DNA of 64,000 bases. It comes from PALSA-1316 sp964499365 (GTDB lineage: Bacteria > Nitrospirota > Thermodesulfovibrionia > Thermodesulfovibrionales > UBA6898). How positions within the stretch are numbered: the stretch's first letter is position 1; every line of letters begins with the position of its first letter. Positions 57,109-64,000 of the stretch are shown piece by piece. The stretch spans positions 62,001-126,000 of the forward strand of contig CAZCKU010000004.1 in NCBI GenBank assembly GCA_964499365.1, given 5' to 3'. The position numbers and the translations under genes are program-made. Below the pieces are notes generated by a model. It was not told where the DNA came from, did not search any database, and saw only the letters and a program-made list of their open reading frames with translations.

Positions 57109-57459
57109 CTAGCGTGCTGTAATATCTTTTTCCTTGATCTTGGCTGCCTTGCCCTTCTTGTCCCTGATGTAGTAGAGCTTGGCCCTGCGCACATCTCCCC
57201 TCTTGATGACCTCTACGCGGTCAACCGTCGGTGAGCAGACCGGGAAGATCTTCTCGACGCCAATCCCGAAGGATACCTTCCTGACCATAAAGGTCTCGCG
57301 TGTGCCGGAGCCTTTTCTGCCAATCACGACACCCTGGAAGGGCTGTATCCTCTCCTTGTCACCTTCAATAACCTTGACGTACACCTTTACCGTATCACCG
57401 ACATTAAACTTCCCAAGGTCTCTTTTGAAACCCTCTTCAACAGCCTGCAGCAGGTTCAT
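57109..57459 (-). CDS. rplS: Ribosomal protein L19
   Basis: 116 residues. Conserved blocks: FNVGDTVKVYVKVIEGDKER, IQPFQGVVIGRKGSGTRETF, FGIGVEKIFPVCSPTVDRVE and RRAKLYYIRDKKGKAAKIKE. Normal length. The ATG overlaps the trmD stop by four bases in the standard rpsP-rimM-trmD-rplS order. Confidence 0.98.
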   Translation of the reverse strand: MNLLQAVEEGFKRDLGKFNVGDTVKVYVKVIEGDKERIQPFQGVVIGRKGSGTRETFMVRKVSFGIGVEKIFPVCSPTVDRVEVIKRGDVRRAKLYYIRDKKGKAAKIKEKDITAR

Positions 57460-58196
57460 GAATCTTCCTCCTTTATTTCCTCTAATATTTTTTCTTCTTC
57501 CGGAGACGGCCGGTACGCCGCAAGCAGGTCCGGTCTCCGTGCTCCCGTCACCCTCAGGGCCTGCTTCTTTCTCCAGCGTTCAATCTCGCGGTGGTTTCCG
57601 GAGAGAAGTACTTCCGGTACCGTCCTCCCGTCGAGATCTTCCGGCCTGGTATAGTGCGGGTAATCAAGCAGCCCGCAGGCGAACGAGTCTTCTTCTGCCG
57701 AACGACTGTCGCCGAGCACGCCAGGGATGAGCCTGGCAACGGCATCTATTATAACCAAAGAGGGCAGTTCTCCGCCAGTCAATACAAAGTCCCCGACAGA
57801 TATTTCGTCGTCGGCCAGACAAGTGTGAACACGCTCATCGATCGCCTCGTATCTGCCGCAGAGGAACACCAGTTCCCGCTCCTCCTGCACCAGTTCCTCC
57901 GCCACCCTCTGGGTAAAAAGCCTGCCTTTGGGAGACAGCATGATGATCTTTCGTGTCTCGCGGTCAGGCCATAGCTGACCGGCAATGCTGAAAAAAGGGT
58001 CCGGTTTCATCACCATCCCGGCGCCTCCGCCGTACGGATAATCGTCGACGGTCCGGTGTTTGTCCGTTGTGTAATCACGAAGATCATGGACCGAGACGCT
58101 CAGGAGGCCTTTGGCCAGGGCGCGTTTCATGATGCTTGCGCCGAGATAGGCCCTGATAACGTCGGGGAAGATGGTTACGATACTATATGTTTTCAT
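57456..58196 (-). CDS. trmD: tRNA (guanine37-N1)-methyltransferase
   Basis: 246 residues. SPOUT-class enzyme that methylates G37 in tRNAs and prevents frameshifting. Key segments: IVTIFPDVIRAYLGASIM, YPYGGGAGMVMKPDPFF, LCGRYEAIDERV (SAM knot), DFVLTGGELPSLVIIDA and EVLLSGNHREIERWRKK. ATG at 58196, with a GTG one codon earlier. Overlaps rplS (ATGA); rimM ends 38 bp upstream. Confidence 0.97.
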   Translation of the reverse strand: MKTYSIVTIFPDVIRAYLGASIMKRALAKGLLSVSVHDLRDYTTDKHRTVDDYPYGGGAGMVMKPDPFFSIAGQLWPDRETRKIIMLSPKGRLFTQRVAEELVQEERELVFLCGRYEAIDERVHTCLADDEISVGDFVLTGGELPSLVIIDAVARLIPGVLGDSRSAEEDSFACGLLDYPHYTRPEDLDGRTVPEVLLSGNHREIERWRKKQALRVTGARRPDLLAAYRPSPEEEKILEEIKEEDS

Positions 58197-58234
58197 CACA
58201 CCATGCTGCCGGAGTCATTGCTGTATTCCCGTCC

Positions 58235-58693
58235 CTACTCATGGTCAAGAAGGCCCTGCATCGGGTGGATCAGCATGGTCCTTCCCGCAAGGTCGATATG
58301 CCTGATCACGTCCCTGATCGCGGGTATCAGATATTCACGGCTTCCGTCCCTGACGATATAGACGTCATTGCTCCCGGTTGCAAGGACCTCTTCGATGACG
58401 CCGATGACCTGCCCCCCGGTCGTTCTGACCGTCATGCCCTGCAGGTCGGTCACGAAATATTCACCTTCAGGCAGGGGAGGGAGCAGTCTTCGTTCAACCG
58501 AAACGATAGCGTTCCGGTAGGGGGTTGTTGCATCGGGGTCGTCGATACCGGTAAACGATATCACCAGGTCCTTCGGCATTTTTTTGGTGGACCTGATCTG
58601 CTTGTGAGACCTGACACCCCCGGCAGTCACCACAACGACCTCCTGCCCCGGGGTCAGGACAGCGGAAAGATTCGAGAGGGGCAGGGCCTTCAT
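58235..58693 (-). CDS. rimM: Ribosome maturation factor RimM (true N-terminus probably upstream of first ATG)
   Basis: 152 residues from the first ATG. The C-terminal PRC-barrel is clear: EGEYFVTDLQGMTVRTTGGQ, IGVIEEVLATGSNDVYIVRD and REYLIPAIRDVIRHIDLAGR. RimM aids 30S maturation. The first ATG lies inside the conserved N-terminal motif: codons 58694-58732 upstream, in frame, encode IAQIVRAWGVKGE, matching the family pattern xGxIVxxHGIKGEV. The frame is open to a TAG at 58763-58765 but has no ATG, GTG, TTG or CTG in between. So the protein probably starts at a rare codon (ATT at 58736-58738 or ATC at 58751-58753), by read-through, or the sequence has an error. Operon position between khpA and trmD is standard. 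Confidence 0.92.
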   Translation of the reverse strand: MKALPLSNLSAVLTPGQEVVVVTAGGVRSHKQIRSTKKMPKDLVISFTGIDDPDATTPYRNAIVSVERRLLPPLPEGEYFVTDLQGMTVRTTGGQVIGVIEEVLATGSNDVYIVRDGSREYLIPAIRDVIRHIDLAGRTMLIHPMQGLLDHE

Positions 58694-58808
58694 CTCGCCC
58701 TTTACCCCCCATGCACGAACAATCTGAGCTATGGAAATAAGATCTGAATGGATTTGCGTAACCTAACGGGGATTACTGCGCGGTTTATTGCACGTCATAT
58801 CCGGAGGT

Positions 58809-59039
58809 CTATTCAATGATTTCAAGGACACAGCGCTTGCCTGACTTTGTACCTGCTGCACTCAGGATCGTCCTCATGGCCTGGGCTGTCTTGCCCTCCC
58901 TGCCGATCACCTTGCCAAGATCGCCCGGGGCTACCTTGAGTTCATAAACCGTTGTCTTTTCACCGGCAATCTCATTGACCGAAACCTCTTCGGGCCTGTC
59001 AACCAGGGCCTTTGACATGGTTTCGATCAGCGCTTTCAT
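58809..59039 (-). CDS. khpA: KH-domain RNA-binding protein KhpA
   Basis: 76 residues, a single type-II KH domain with the GxxG RNA-binding loop in LGKVIGREGKTAQAMRTIL, and strand YELKVAPGD. It lies between rpsP and rimM, the usual place for khpA (formerly YlqC). It acts as an RNA chaperone, often with KhpB (Jag). Length and motifs normal. Confidence 0.94.
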   Translation of the reverse strand: MKALIETMSKALVDRPEEVSVNEIAGEKTTVYELKVAPGDLGKVIGREGKTAQAMRTILSAAGTKSGKRCVLEIIE

Positions 59040-59067
59040 CCGTCAGTCCCCGGAAAATCTGTATTGA

Positions 59068-59304
59068 TTAAAGACCGGCCCGCAGCATCAGTTTTTTTGC
59101 GGTATCAGAAGCCTGTGCCCCGTTTTTCAGCCAGTGCCTTGCCTTGTCAAGATCAATCTTGATTTCGGACGGTTCCTTTAACGGGTCATACGTCCCGAGG
59201 ATTTCGATAAACGGTCCATCTCTCCTGGTCCGGGAATCAGTGACAATCATCCGGTAGAAAGGTTTCTTGTGAGCACCCATCCTTGTTAAACGAATCTTAA
59301 CCAA
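59068..59304 (-). CDS. rpsP: Ribosomal protein S16
   Basis: 78 residues: VKIRLTRMGAHKKPFYRMIV, RRDGPFIEILGTYDPLKEPS and the end of the chain RHWLKNGAQASDTAKKLMLR are typical. The start codon is TTG (59302-59304), supported by an AGGAGGTG ribosome site eight bases upstream and by the family's usual N-terminus. 66 bp separate it from ffh. Confidence 0.97.
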   Translation of the reverse strand: MVKIRLTRMGAHKKPFYRMIVTDSRTRRDGPFIEILGTYDPLKEPSEIKIDLDKARHWLKNGAQASDTAKKLMLRAGL

Positions 59305-59370
59305 AAAAACACCTCCTGTAAAAAGTATTCGAATAGTTTAATATATAGAGATACATTAAGTAAAGCCTTG

Positions 59371-60690
59371 TCAGAACGGAAAAATTTTCGGCATCTTCAG
59401 GTTGTTTTTGCCCTTGAACATCTTGAGCATCTTCCTGAGCTCTACGTACTGCTTGATAACCCGGTTGACGTCGGCAACCGTCGTTCCGCTCCCCTGAGCT
59501 ATGCGTTTGCGTCTGCTCCCGTTGAGGATGTTGTGGTTCGCCCGCTCCTGTCTGGTCATTGAATTGATGATCGCCTCGGTCCTGACGAACTCCCGCTCAT
59601 CAACCTTGAGGTTTTTAACCTTGTTAAAACCGGGAATCATCCCGAGCAGGCTTTCCAGTGACCCCATGCTCCGGATCTTCTTGAGCTGTTCCCTGAGGTC
59701 GTCAAAGGTGAACGAGTCGCCAAGGATCTTCTTCTGAAGGTTATCGGCCTCTTTCTGGTCGAATGACTTCTGGGCGTGTTCAATAAGGGAGAGGACATCG
59801 CCCATCCCAAGGATCTTCGAGGCTATCCGGTCCGGGTGGAACGGCTCGAGCATGTCTATTTTTTCGCCGACGCCGATAAACTTGATCGGCTTCTGGGTCA
59901 CCGACCTGATCGAAAGGGCGGCTCCACCCCGTGCATCACCGTCCATCTTCGTCAGGATGATGCCGTCGATGCCTATCTGATCGTTGAACTGCCGGGCGAC
60001 GGTGACGGCATCCTGCCCGGTCATCGCATCGGCCACAAACAGAATCTCATTCGGCGCCACTGCGGTCCTGACATCCCTGAGTTCTCCCATGAGCGCCTCG
60101 TCGATGTGCAGCCGGCCGGCGGTGTCAAGGATGACGATATCGTTCGCCTCGGTCCTGGCTGTCCTGATGGCATCACGCGCAACGGAAACCGGGTCCTTTG
60201 TGTTGCGCGCGTGGAAGACGCTGACCGACAGCTGCTGCCCCAGGGTTATCAGTTGATCGATGGCAGCCGGACGCTGAAGGTCGCACGCAACAAGCAGGGG
60301 CCTCCGGCCCTCTTTCTTGAATATCCGGGCGAGTTTGGCTGCCGTTGTGGTTTTTCCGGACCCCTGGAGGCCAACCATCATAATGACCGTCGGAGGGTTT
60401 GGGGAGAGCATTATCCTGCTGTTCGTACCACCCAGCAGGGCGCACAGTTCGTCGTTGACGATCTTGACCACCTGCTGACCAGGGGTCAGGCTTTCGAGAA
60501 CCTCATTGCCGACCGCCTTCTCCCTGATCTTCTGGACGAGGTCCTTGACAACCCGGAAATTGACGTCGGCCTCAAGCAGGGCGAGACGTATTTCTTTGAG
60601 CGCAACGTCGACATCCTCCTCTTTCAGCAGTCCGCGTCCTTTAAGCCCCTTGAAGATGAGATCGAGTTTTTCTGATATATTTTCGAACAT
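59371..60690 (-). CDS. ffh: Signal recognition particle protein Ffh
   Basis: 439 residues. N-domain helices, then the GTPase with P-loop MVGLQGSGKTTTAAKLA, G3 DTAGRLHID, G4 TKMDGDARGGAALS and the insertion-box region; C-terminal M-domain (about 300-430) with GMGDVLSLIEHAQ, GMIPGF and RRKRIAQGSGTTVADVNRVI for 4.5S RNA and signal-peptide binding. It targets membrane proteins to FtsY and SecYEG. It starts three bases after the TlpA-like gene, so it is likely transcribed from the trxA promoter as well as any own promoter. Confidence 0.97.
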   Translation of the reverse strand: MFENISEKLDLIFKGLKGRGLLKEEDVDVALKEIRLALLEADVNFRVVKDLVQKIREKAVGNEVLESLTPGQQVVKIVNDELCALLGGTNSRIMLSPNPPTVIMMVGLQGSGKTTTAAKLARIFKKEGRRPLLVACDLQRPAAIDQLITLGQQLSVSVFHARNTKDPVSVARDAIRTARTEANDIVILDTAGRLHIDEALMGELRDVRTAVAPNEILFVADAMTGQDAVTVARQFNDQIGIDGIILTKMDGDARGGAALSIRSVTQKPIKFIGVGEKIDMLEPFHPDRIASKILGMGDVLSLIEHAQKSFDQKEADNLQKKILGDSFTFDDLREQLKKIRSMGSLESLLGMIPGFNKVKNLKVDEREFVRTEAIINSMTRQERANHNILNGSRRKRIAQGSGTTVADVNRVIKQYVELRKMLKMFKGKNNLKMPKIFPF

Positions 60691-60693
60691 GGT

Positions 60694-61209
60694 CTAGAGT
60701 ATTTTGTCTATCTCACCGGCTACGGTTGCGGCAAAGTCGCCGACAGCACCCACGTGATGACCGACGATTACGCCGTTTCTGTCGATAAGGAAGACGACCG
60801 GTATGTTTCTGACCTTATACGCCCTGGTGAGTGCATCATTTCCGATGAGGACCGTGTAATTCATCTTGTTTTCCTTAGAAAAAGCGGCAAGACTTGTGGT
60901 CAGATCCTGTCCTTCGTCAACCGAGACCGCAAGCACCGTGACACTCCTGTCCCGGTATTTCTCCTGGAGCGCATTAAGGTCGGGTATCGTCGCACGGCAC
61001 GGCGGACACCATGTGGCCCAGAATTCAAGGACCACAACCCTTCCTTTCAGCGCCGAAAGGCTGACTTCCCTGCCGGAAAGATCTTTTGCCGTAAAATCCG
61101 GAGCCTTGTTGCCCGGTGCCACGGACGGGAGATTTGCGTTTTCAGCGCTCTTCTTGACGCACGACAGAAGCGACAGGGCCAGCAGGAGCAGCAGAAAGCC
61201 TTTCTTCAC
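60694..61209 (-). CDS. TlpA/ResA-type thioredoxin-like lipoprotein
   Basis: 171 residues from a GTG at 61209, giving MKKGFLLLLLALSLLSC, a complete lipoprotein signal with lipobox LLSC. A TTG 48 bp upstream is also possible. The thioredoxin fold carries the redox motif FWATWCPPCRATIPDLN (CPPC) and the AhpC/TSA-like segment APDFTAKDLSGREVSLSALK; the cis-proline context RNIPVVFLIDRNGVIVG is also seen. It probably reduces disulfides in the periplasm, for instance for cytochrome c maturation. It sits between trxA (54 bp) and ffh (3 bp). Confidence 0.88.
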   Translation of the reverse strand: MKKGFLLLLLALSLLSCVKKSAENANLPSVAPGNKAPDFTAKDLSGREVSLSALKGRVVVLEFWATWCPPCRATIPDLNALQEKYRDRSVTVLAVSVDEGQDLTTSLAAFSKENKMNYTVLIGNDALTRAYKVRNIPVVFLIDRNGVIVGHHVGAVGDFAATVAGEIDKIL

Positions 61210-61263
61210 CCTGCCGGTACTGCTCAGGTCGGGAAACGAACGATAGGTAATAAACAAATGCTG

Positions 61264-61596
61264 TCAGCCTGCCAGCAAGGAATCGATCTTGGCCTTCAGC
61301 TGCGGTTTTGGTACAGCACCAACTACCTGATCTACCTTCTGTCCGGCCTTGAAAAACATGATCGTCGGAATACCCATAATCTTATATTTGCTGGCAATAT
61401 CAGGGTTTTCGTCGGTATTCAGTTTCGCGACCTTTACCTGCCCGGCGTAATCTTTTGCCAACTCTTCTACGGTTGGTGCAATCATGCGGCACGGCCCGCA
61501 CCAGACTGCCCAGAAATCCACCATAACAAGGCCTGGTGCCTGCAGGACCTCCTGATCCCATGTTGCTGTCGTAACGCTCAGTACTCCTTCAGCCAT
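61264..61596 (-). CDS. trxA: Thioredoxin
   Basis: 110 residues. The canonical active site VDFWAVWCGPCRMIAPTVEE is present, together with KLNTDENPDIASKYKIMGIP and the cis-Pro loop (GIPTIMFFKAG). Cytoplasmic disulfide reductase. The ATG at 61596 has an excellent AGGAGG site. A near-perfect sigma70 promoter lies 31 bp upstream, so this gene probably heads the trxA-tlpA-ffh-rpsP-khpA-rimM-trmD-rplS-rnhB unit. Confidence 0.97.
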   Translation of the reverse strand: MAEGVLSVTTATWDQEVLQAPGLVMVDFWAVWCGPCRMIAPTVEELAKDYAGQVKVAKLNTDENPDIASKYKIMGIPTIMFFKAGQKVDQVVGAVPKPQLKAKIDSLLAG

Positions 61597-61626
61597 CGTA
61601 AAAACCTCCTCGTGAGAATTCCTAGA

Positions 61627-61656
61627 ATTATATTTTGTGCAGAAGCTATTTGTCAA
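61627..61656 (-). promoter_or_regulatory. Consensus sigma70-type promoter of trxA operon
   Basis: On the minus strand TTGACA (6/6), 18-bp spacer and TATAAT (6/6), about 30 bp before the trxA ATG, leaving a short leader with an AGGAGG ribosome site. Confidence 0.85.
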
Positions 61657-61768
61657 ACAGAGCAGCGGAAAACCCGCCAATATCAGGCATCCGGGAAACG
61701 GACAGGGGGTGGCCTCCCTTGCCGGTCACAGCTGAAGCCAGATCTGTCAACGCAGGGTCCGGAACTCA

Positions 61769-61797
61769 TTGACAGCAATGTAATTTTCTGTTATGTT
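61769..61797 (+). promoter_or_regulatory. Promoter of outer-membrane-type protein gene (leaderless)
   Basis: TTGACA (61769-61774), 17-bp spacer, TATGTT (61792-61797). The first ATG starts at 61803, five bases after the -10 box, so the mRNA would begin at or next to the start codon. Confidence 0.6.
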
Positions 61798-61802
61798 CTC
61801 TA

Positions 61803-62594
61803 ATGATGAAAATATTTTTTCCTGTCCTGCTGTGGTTCGTCTGCCTTTTGAGCCCTGCCATGGTCTGTGCATTCGATCCGCTTGGTCTGCAGCCGGTATC
61901 TCCGTACGGGATCTTCTCTGTCATGAGCGCCGAGACACTCCAGCACCACAAGTTTGCGATGGAGGTGAGCGCGGAACGCTCCAAGAATCCCTACTATTAC
62001 CGGTTTGGCCTGAAAGGGGCCTACGGCCTCACCGACGCGATTGAGCTCGATTTCATGGCACCGTTCGTTTACCGTTTCGACAATGATGCGGACGGGCTCG
62101 AAGATTTTTCTGCCGGTTTCAGGCACCGGTTCTATGACGAGGGGAAGTATGGGCCGTCGCTTGCCTATCTGGTCACGGCGGCCCTCAGCAACGGTCGGGA
62201 CCAGTTCAGTACCAACGGCAGGATCGGCGTTGGGCTCATAGCCAGCAAGCGTGTCGGGCCGTTCAAGGGGCATATGAACGCCGTCTTCCAGAAGCCGGGT
62301 ACCAGCAGGCTCAAGAGTGAAATCACCTTTGCCGGAGGAATCGATTTCTCGGCGTCCAATAATGTCAATGTGCTCGGTGAGGTTATTATCAGAAAAGATC
62401 ATACCACCCAGCGGTATAATGATATCGAAACGCGCGTCGGATACCGGATCAAGACCATGGATTTTATGTACACAACGGTCGGCGTCGGGTTCGACCTGAA
62501 GAACAAGACACCTGAATACAGGCTGATGCTCTCCGTAAGCCTCACGTCTCCGGTCGAGAAGAAGGAGATCCGAACAATTTATGAAGAAGAGTAG
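61803..62594 (+). CDS. Probable outer-membrane beta-barrel protein
   Basis: 263 residues with a signal peptide (MKIFFPVLLWFVCLLSPAMV, cleavage probably after VCA). The mature chain has alternating hydrophobic/polar strands rich in Tyr, Phe and Gly (YYYRFGLKGAYGLTDAIELD; VGYRIKTMDFMYTTVGVGFD), repeated turns and no hydrophobic helix, typical of small outer-membrane barrels, in the broad style of the phenol-degradation MetA-like transporter group. The last residue is not Phe. The exact function is unknown. It precedes tatB by about 50 bp on the same strand. Confidence 0.7.
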   Translation: MMKIFFPVLLWFVCLLSPAMVCAFDPLGLQPVSPYGIFSVMSAETLQHHKFAMEVSAERSKNPYYYRFGLKGAYGLTDAIELDFMAPFVYRFDNDADGLEDFSAGFRHRFYDEGKYGPSLAYLVTAALSNGRDQFSTNGRIGVGLIASKRVGPFKGHMNAVFQKPGTSRLKSEITFAGGIDFSASNNVNVLGEVIIRKDHTTQRYNDIETRVGYRIKTMDFMYTTVGVGFDLKNKTPEYRLMLSVSLTSPVEKKEIRTIYEEE

Positions 62595-62647
62595 GGACTG
62601 CCGCAGGGGGCATTTCCCCTATGGCGGTGCTAGACCGGGATACGGGC

Positions 62648-62962
62648 ATGTTTGATATCGGATTTCAGGAGCTGATCATCATCTTTGTCGTCGCGCTGCT
62701 GGTGTTTGGCCCGGAAAAACTTCCGGAAATCAGCCGGACCCTGGGCAAGTGGGTGCTCGAAATACGCCGGGGGGTCCATGAGGCGAAGAGCCAGATGGAA
62801 AGCGAATTCAGGGAGCTCGATCCCAAGGTTGAGGATGATGTAAACCGGTTGCTGAAAAATGTTGATGCCGCAGCCGATATTCTTCCGAAAGACCTGCCGC
62901 CGAAGGATGACGCCGCGGATTCCTCAACGGGAACCGCCACCGGTTCCGGGGAGAAGTCATAA
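62648..62962 (+). CDS. tatB: Twin-arginine translocase subunit TatB (TatA/B family)
   Basis: 104 residues from the ATG at 62648. The N-terminal membrane helix FQELIIIFVVALLVFGPEKL ends in the FGPxKLP hinge of the TatA/B family, then an amphipathic helix (PEISRTLGKWVLEIRRGVHE) and a charged tail. The Glu at position 8 and the extended helical region favour TatB over TatA. Together with TatC it forms the receptor for folded proteins with twin-arginine signals. An in-frame ATG 27 bp earlier is possible but gives an atypical N-terminus. tatC begins right at its stop. Confidence 0.88.
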   Translation: MFDIGFQELIIIFVVALLVFGPEKLPEISRTLGKWVLEIRRGVHEAKSQMESEFRELDPKVEDDVNRLLKNVDAAADILPKDLPPKDDAADSSTGTATGSGEKS

Positions 62963-63733
62963 TTGGAACGTACGGAGATGCCGTTAATAGAACACCTGGC
63001 GGAACTGCGCAAGCGGTTGCTGATCGCCTTCGCGTTCCTTGGAATAGCCTTTCTCGGGCTCTTTAACTACTCTGAAAATATCTTCAGCCTGCTGATATTC
63101 CCGCTCAATACTGAGCTGAAGATCACCCCGACGAGGCCCTTTCTGCAGTTTATCGGGAAAAAGGCAGTTTCGCTCGTATTTCTTTCTCCGGGAGAAGGGT
63201 TCTGGATGCACCTGAAGATCTCCATGGTGGCTGCCTTTATCGTATCGCTGCCGGTGACCTTCCACCAGTTGTGGAAGTTCATTTCCCCCGGCCTGGTCGA
63301 AAAGGAGAAGAAGTACATCGTCCCCTTTATCATCACCGCGACCCTGCTTTTTCTCTTGGGGGCCGCCTTCTGTTTTATGGTCATCCTCCCTTTTGCCCTG
63401 ACCTTCCTGCTGGGGTACAAGACGGAACATATCACCCCGATGCTGTCCGTCGGCAGTTATATGGACTTTTGTCTGAAGTTCATCCTCTCCTTTGGTGCAA
63501 TCTTTGAATTGCCTCTCGTGATCATCTTTCTTGTGCGTTTCGGGTTCATGACTCCGGCTACACTGGCAAAGAACCGCCGGTACGCAGTCCTCTTTGCTTT
63601 TATCGCCGCTGCCATTCTCACACCGACCCCTGATGCCTTTAACCAGCTGCTCATGGCGGTCCCTGTAATAATCCTCTATGAAATTGGTATACTAATCGCA
63701 AGGGTTCTTTACCGGAAAGGCAGAAATGGCTAG
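62963..63733 (+). CDS. tatC: Twin-arginine translocase subunit TatC
   Basis: 256 residues, six membrane helices. Conserved parts: MPLIEHLAELRKRLLIAFAF at the N-terminus (signal-binding face), the SLPVTFHQLWKFISPGLVEKEKKY loop region, and ALIPTPD-like AAILTPTPDAFNQLLMAVPV near the C-terminus. The start is either TTG at 62963, with a ggggag site nine bases upstream, or ATG at 62978 without proper spacing; I used TTG. It overlaps the next ORF by eight bases. Confidence 0.95.
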   Translation: MERTEMPLIEHLAELRKRLLIAFAFLGIAFLGLFNYSENIFSLLIFPLNTELKITPTRPFLQFIGKKAVSLVFLSPGEGFWMHLKISMVAAFIVSLPVTFHQLWKFISPGLVEKEKKYIVPFIITATLLFLLGAAFCFMVILPFALTFLLGYKTEHITPMLSVGSYMDFCLKFILSFGAIFELPLVIIFLVRFGFMTPATLAKNRRYAVLFAFIAAAILTPTPDAFNQLLMAVPVIILYEIGILIARVLYRKGRNG

Positions 63734-64000
63734 CAGCGTACGGGGAAAAAGCATAAAAGCGCTTATCAGGGATGTTGCGGACGGGTATATTGCTGTCAAT
63801 CCGCTCTTCCTCAAATCCTTTGAACCGGAAATGCTGCGGGACTTTTACCATGAAATCTCGAAGGTCCAGATAGACATCCGGGCTGAAAAGTTTCCGACCC
63901 GCGACGTCCTTGCAATCAGGGGCCGCAATGTGAAGCTCCAGAGGCTCTATTCAGCCGTTATGATCATCCGGAACTTCGCACGCGAACGCCGGATTTCGCT
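63726..64000 (+). CDS. Unknown protein, N-terminal part (truncated by window end)
   Basis: An ATG at 63726 overlaps the tatC stop by eight bases and the frame stays open through 64000 (91 complete codons). It starts MASSVRGKSIKALIRDVADG and continues with basic and hydrophobic residues (NPLFLKSFEPEMLRDFYHEI). The sequence looks soluble and mainly helical, with no signal peptide or membrane segment. I do not recognise it. Overlap with tatC suggests co-translation. Confidence 0.6.
   Translation, partial: MASSVRGKSIKALIRDVADGYIAVNPLFLKSFEPEMLRDFYHEISKVQIDIRAEKFPTRDVLAIRGRNVKLQRLYSAVMIIRNFARERRIS

Noticed and set aside
1..64000. CRISPR arrays, insertion sequences, prophage or attachment sites, tRNA genes
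   Set aside because: I saw no regularly spaced repeats, transposase or integrase proteins, or tRNA-like T-arms other than the one in tmRNA.

Overview
The window looks like a chromosomal segment of a Gram-negative-type (diderm) bacterium with moderately high GC and densely packed genes. It encodes lipoprotein signal peptidase, Tat translocase subunits, lipoproteins, a likely outer-membrane barrel, a 2-oxoacid:ferredoxin-type oxidoreductase, pyruvate phosphate dikinase, CheD, a DivIVA-domain protein and many multi-PAS/GAF sensor kinases. This mix suggests an anaerobic or microaerophilic, motile lineage such as Nitrospirota (Thermodesulfovibrionia-like) or a Desulfobacterota relative. That placement is inference from gene content only. 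No insertion sequence, prophage, CRISPR array or tRNA gene was seen, and no stretch longer than about 210 bp lacks a gene.

Layout. 1-4135: end of a chemotaxis locus (MCP C-terminus, cheW, an overlooked 46-codon ORF, cheD) followed by a hybrid histidine kinase. 4267-6602: a 59-aa protein, a phasin-like protein and a UbiB-family kinase. 6651-11447 (minus): a secreted hypothetical protein, tmRNA (ssrA), a response regulator/HisKA_2 kinase pair, and smpB. 11514-23018 (plus): a very compact run of radical SAM protein, LysE exporter, yggS, proC, yggT, divIVA-like, hisS, YeiH-type transporter, large sensor kinase, receiver protein and GAF-HD-GYP protein, mostly with 1-14 bp overlaps. 22987-29563: a TatD/radical SAM fusion, yqgE, an iron-sulfur-type flavoprotein, hemW-like, mazG, a LuxR-type regulator and the alpha subunit of a 2-oxoacid oxidoreductase.

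29675-37612 (plus): a terminator-like hairpin, rimP, nusA (not followed by infB), a coiled-coil protein, prepilin peptidase, a PAS kinase, a VWA membrane protein, a coiled-coil membrane protein and a CoA-transferase/GNAT fusion. 37639-45646 (minus): receiver-PilZ, DUF1189, lspA, ArgA-like acetyltransferase, gamma and beta subunits of the oxidoreductase, a PAS-GAF-GGDEF cyclase, pcm, an FAD-dependent dehydrogenase and surE. 45819-50924 (plus): purM, M23 peptidase, bactofilin and ppdK. 51093-55648 (plus): a degenerate GGDEF protein, a C26 amidohydrolase, and a peptide-type ABC binding protein with two permeases but no ATPase. 55729-61596 (minus): DtxR-type regulator with FeoA-like domain, and a translation/secretion operon trxA-tlpA-ffh-rpsP-khpA-rimM-trmD-rplS-rnhB. 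61803-64000 (plus): a probable barrel protein, tatB, tatC and the start of an unknown gene.

The genome favours ATGA, GTGA and TGATG stop/start overlaps, which I used to choose starts. Several promoters lie so close to the start codon that leaderless mRNAs are likely. The main points for follow-up are the missing ordinary start codon of rimM, a CheD without its catalytic cysteine, a translationally coupled mini-ORF between cheW and cheD, a terminator hairpin just before rimP, an oxidoreductase split over two loci, and an ABC importer lacking its ATPases. I did not find a convincing wholly new defence or mobile system; the most novel material is small unknown genes and variant signalling proteins.
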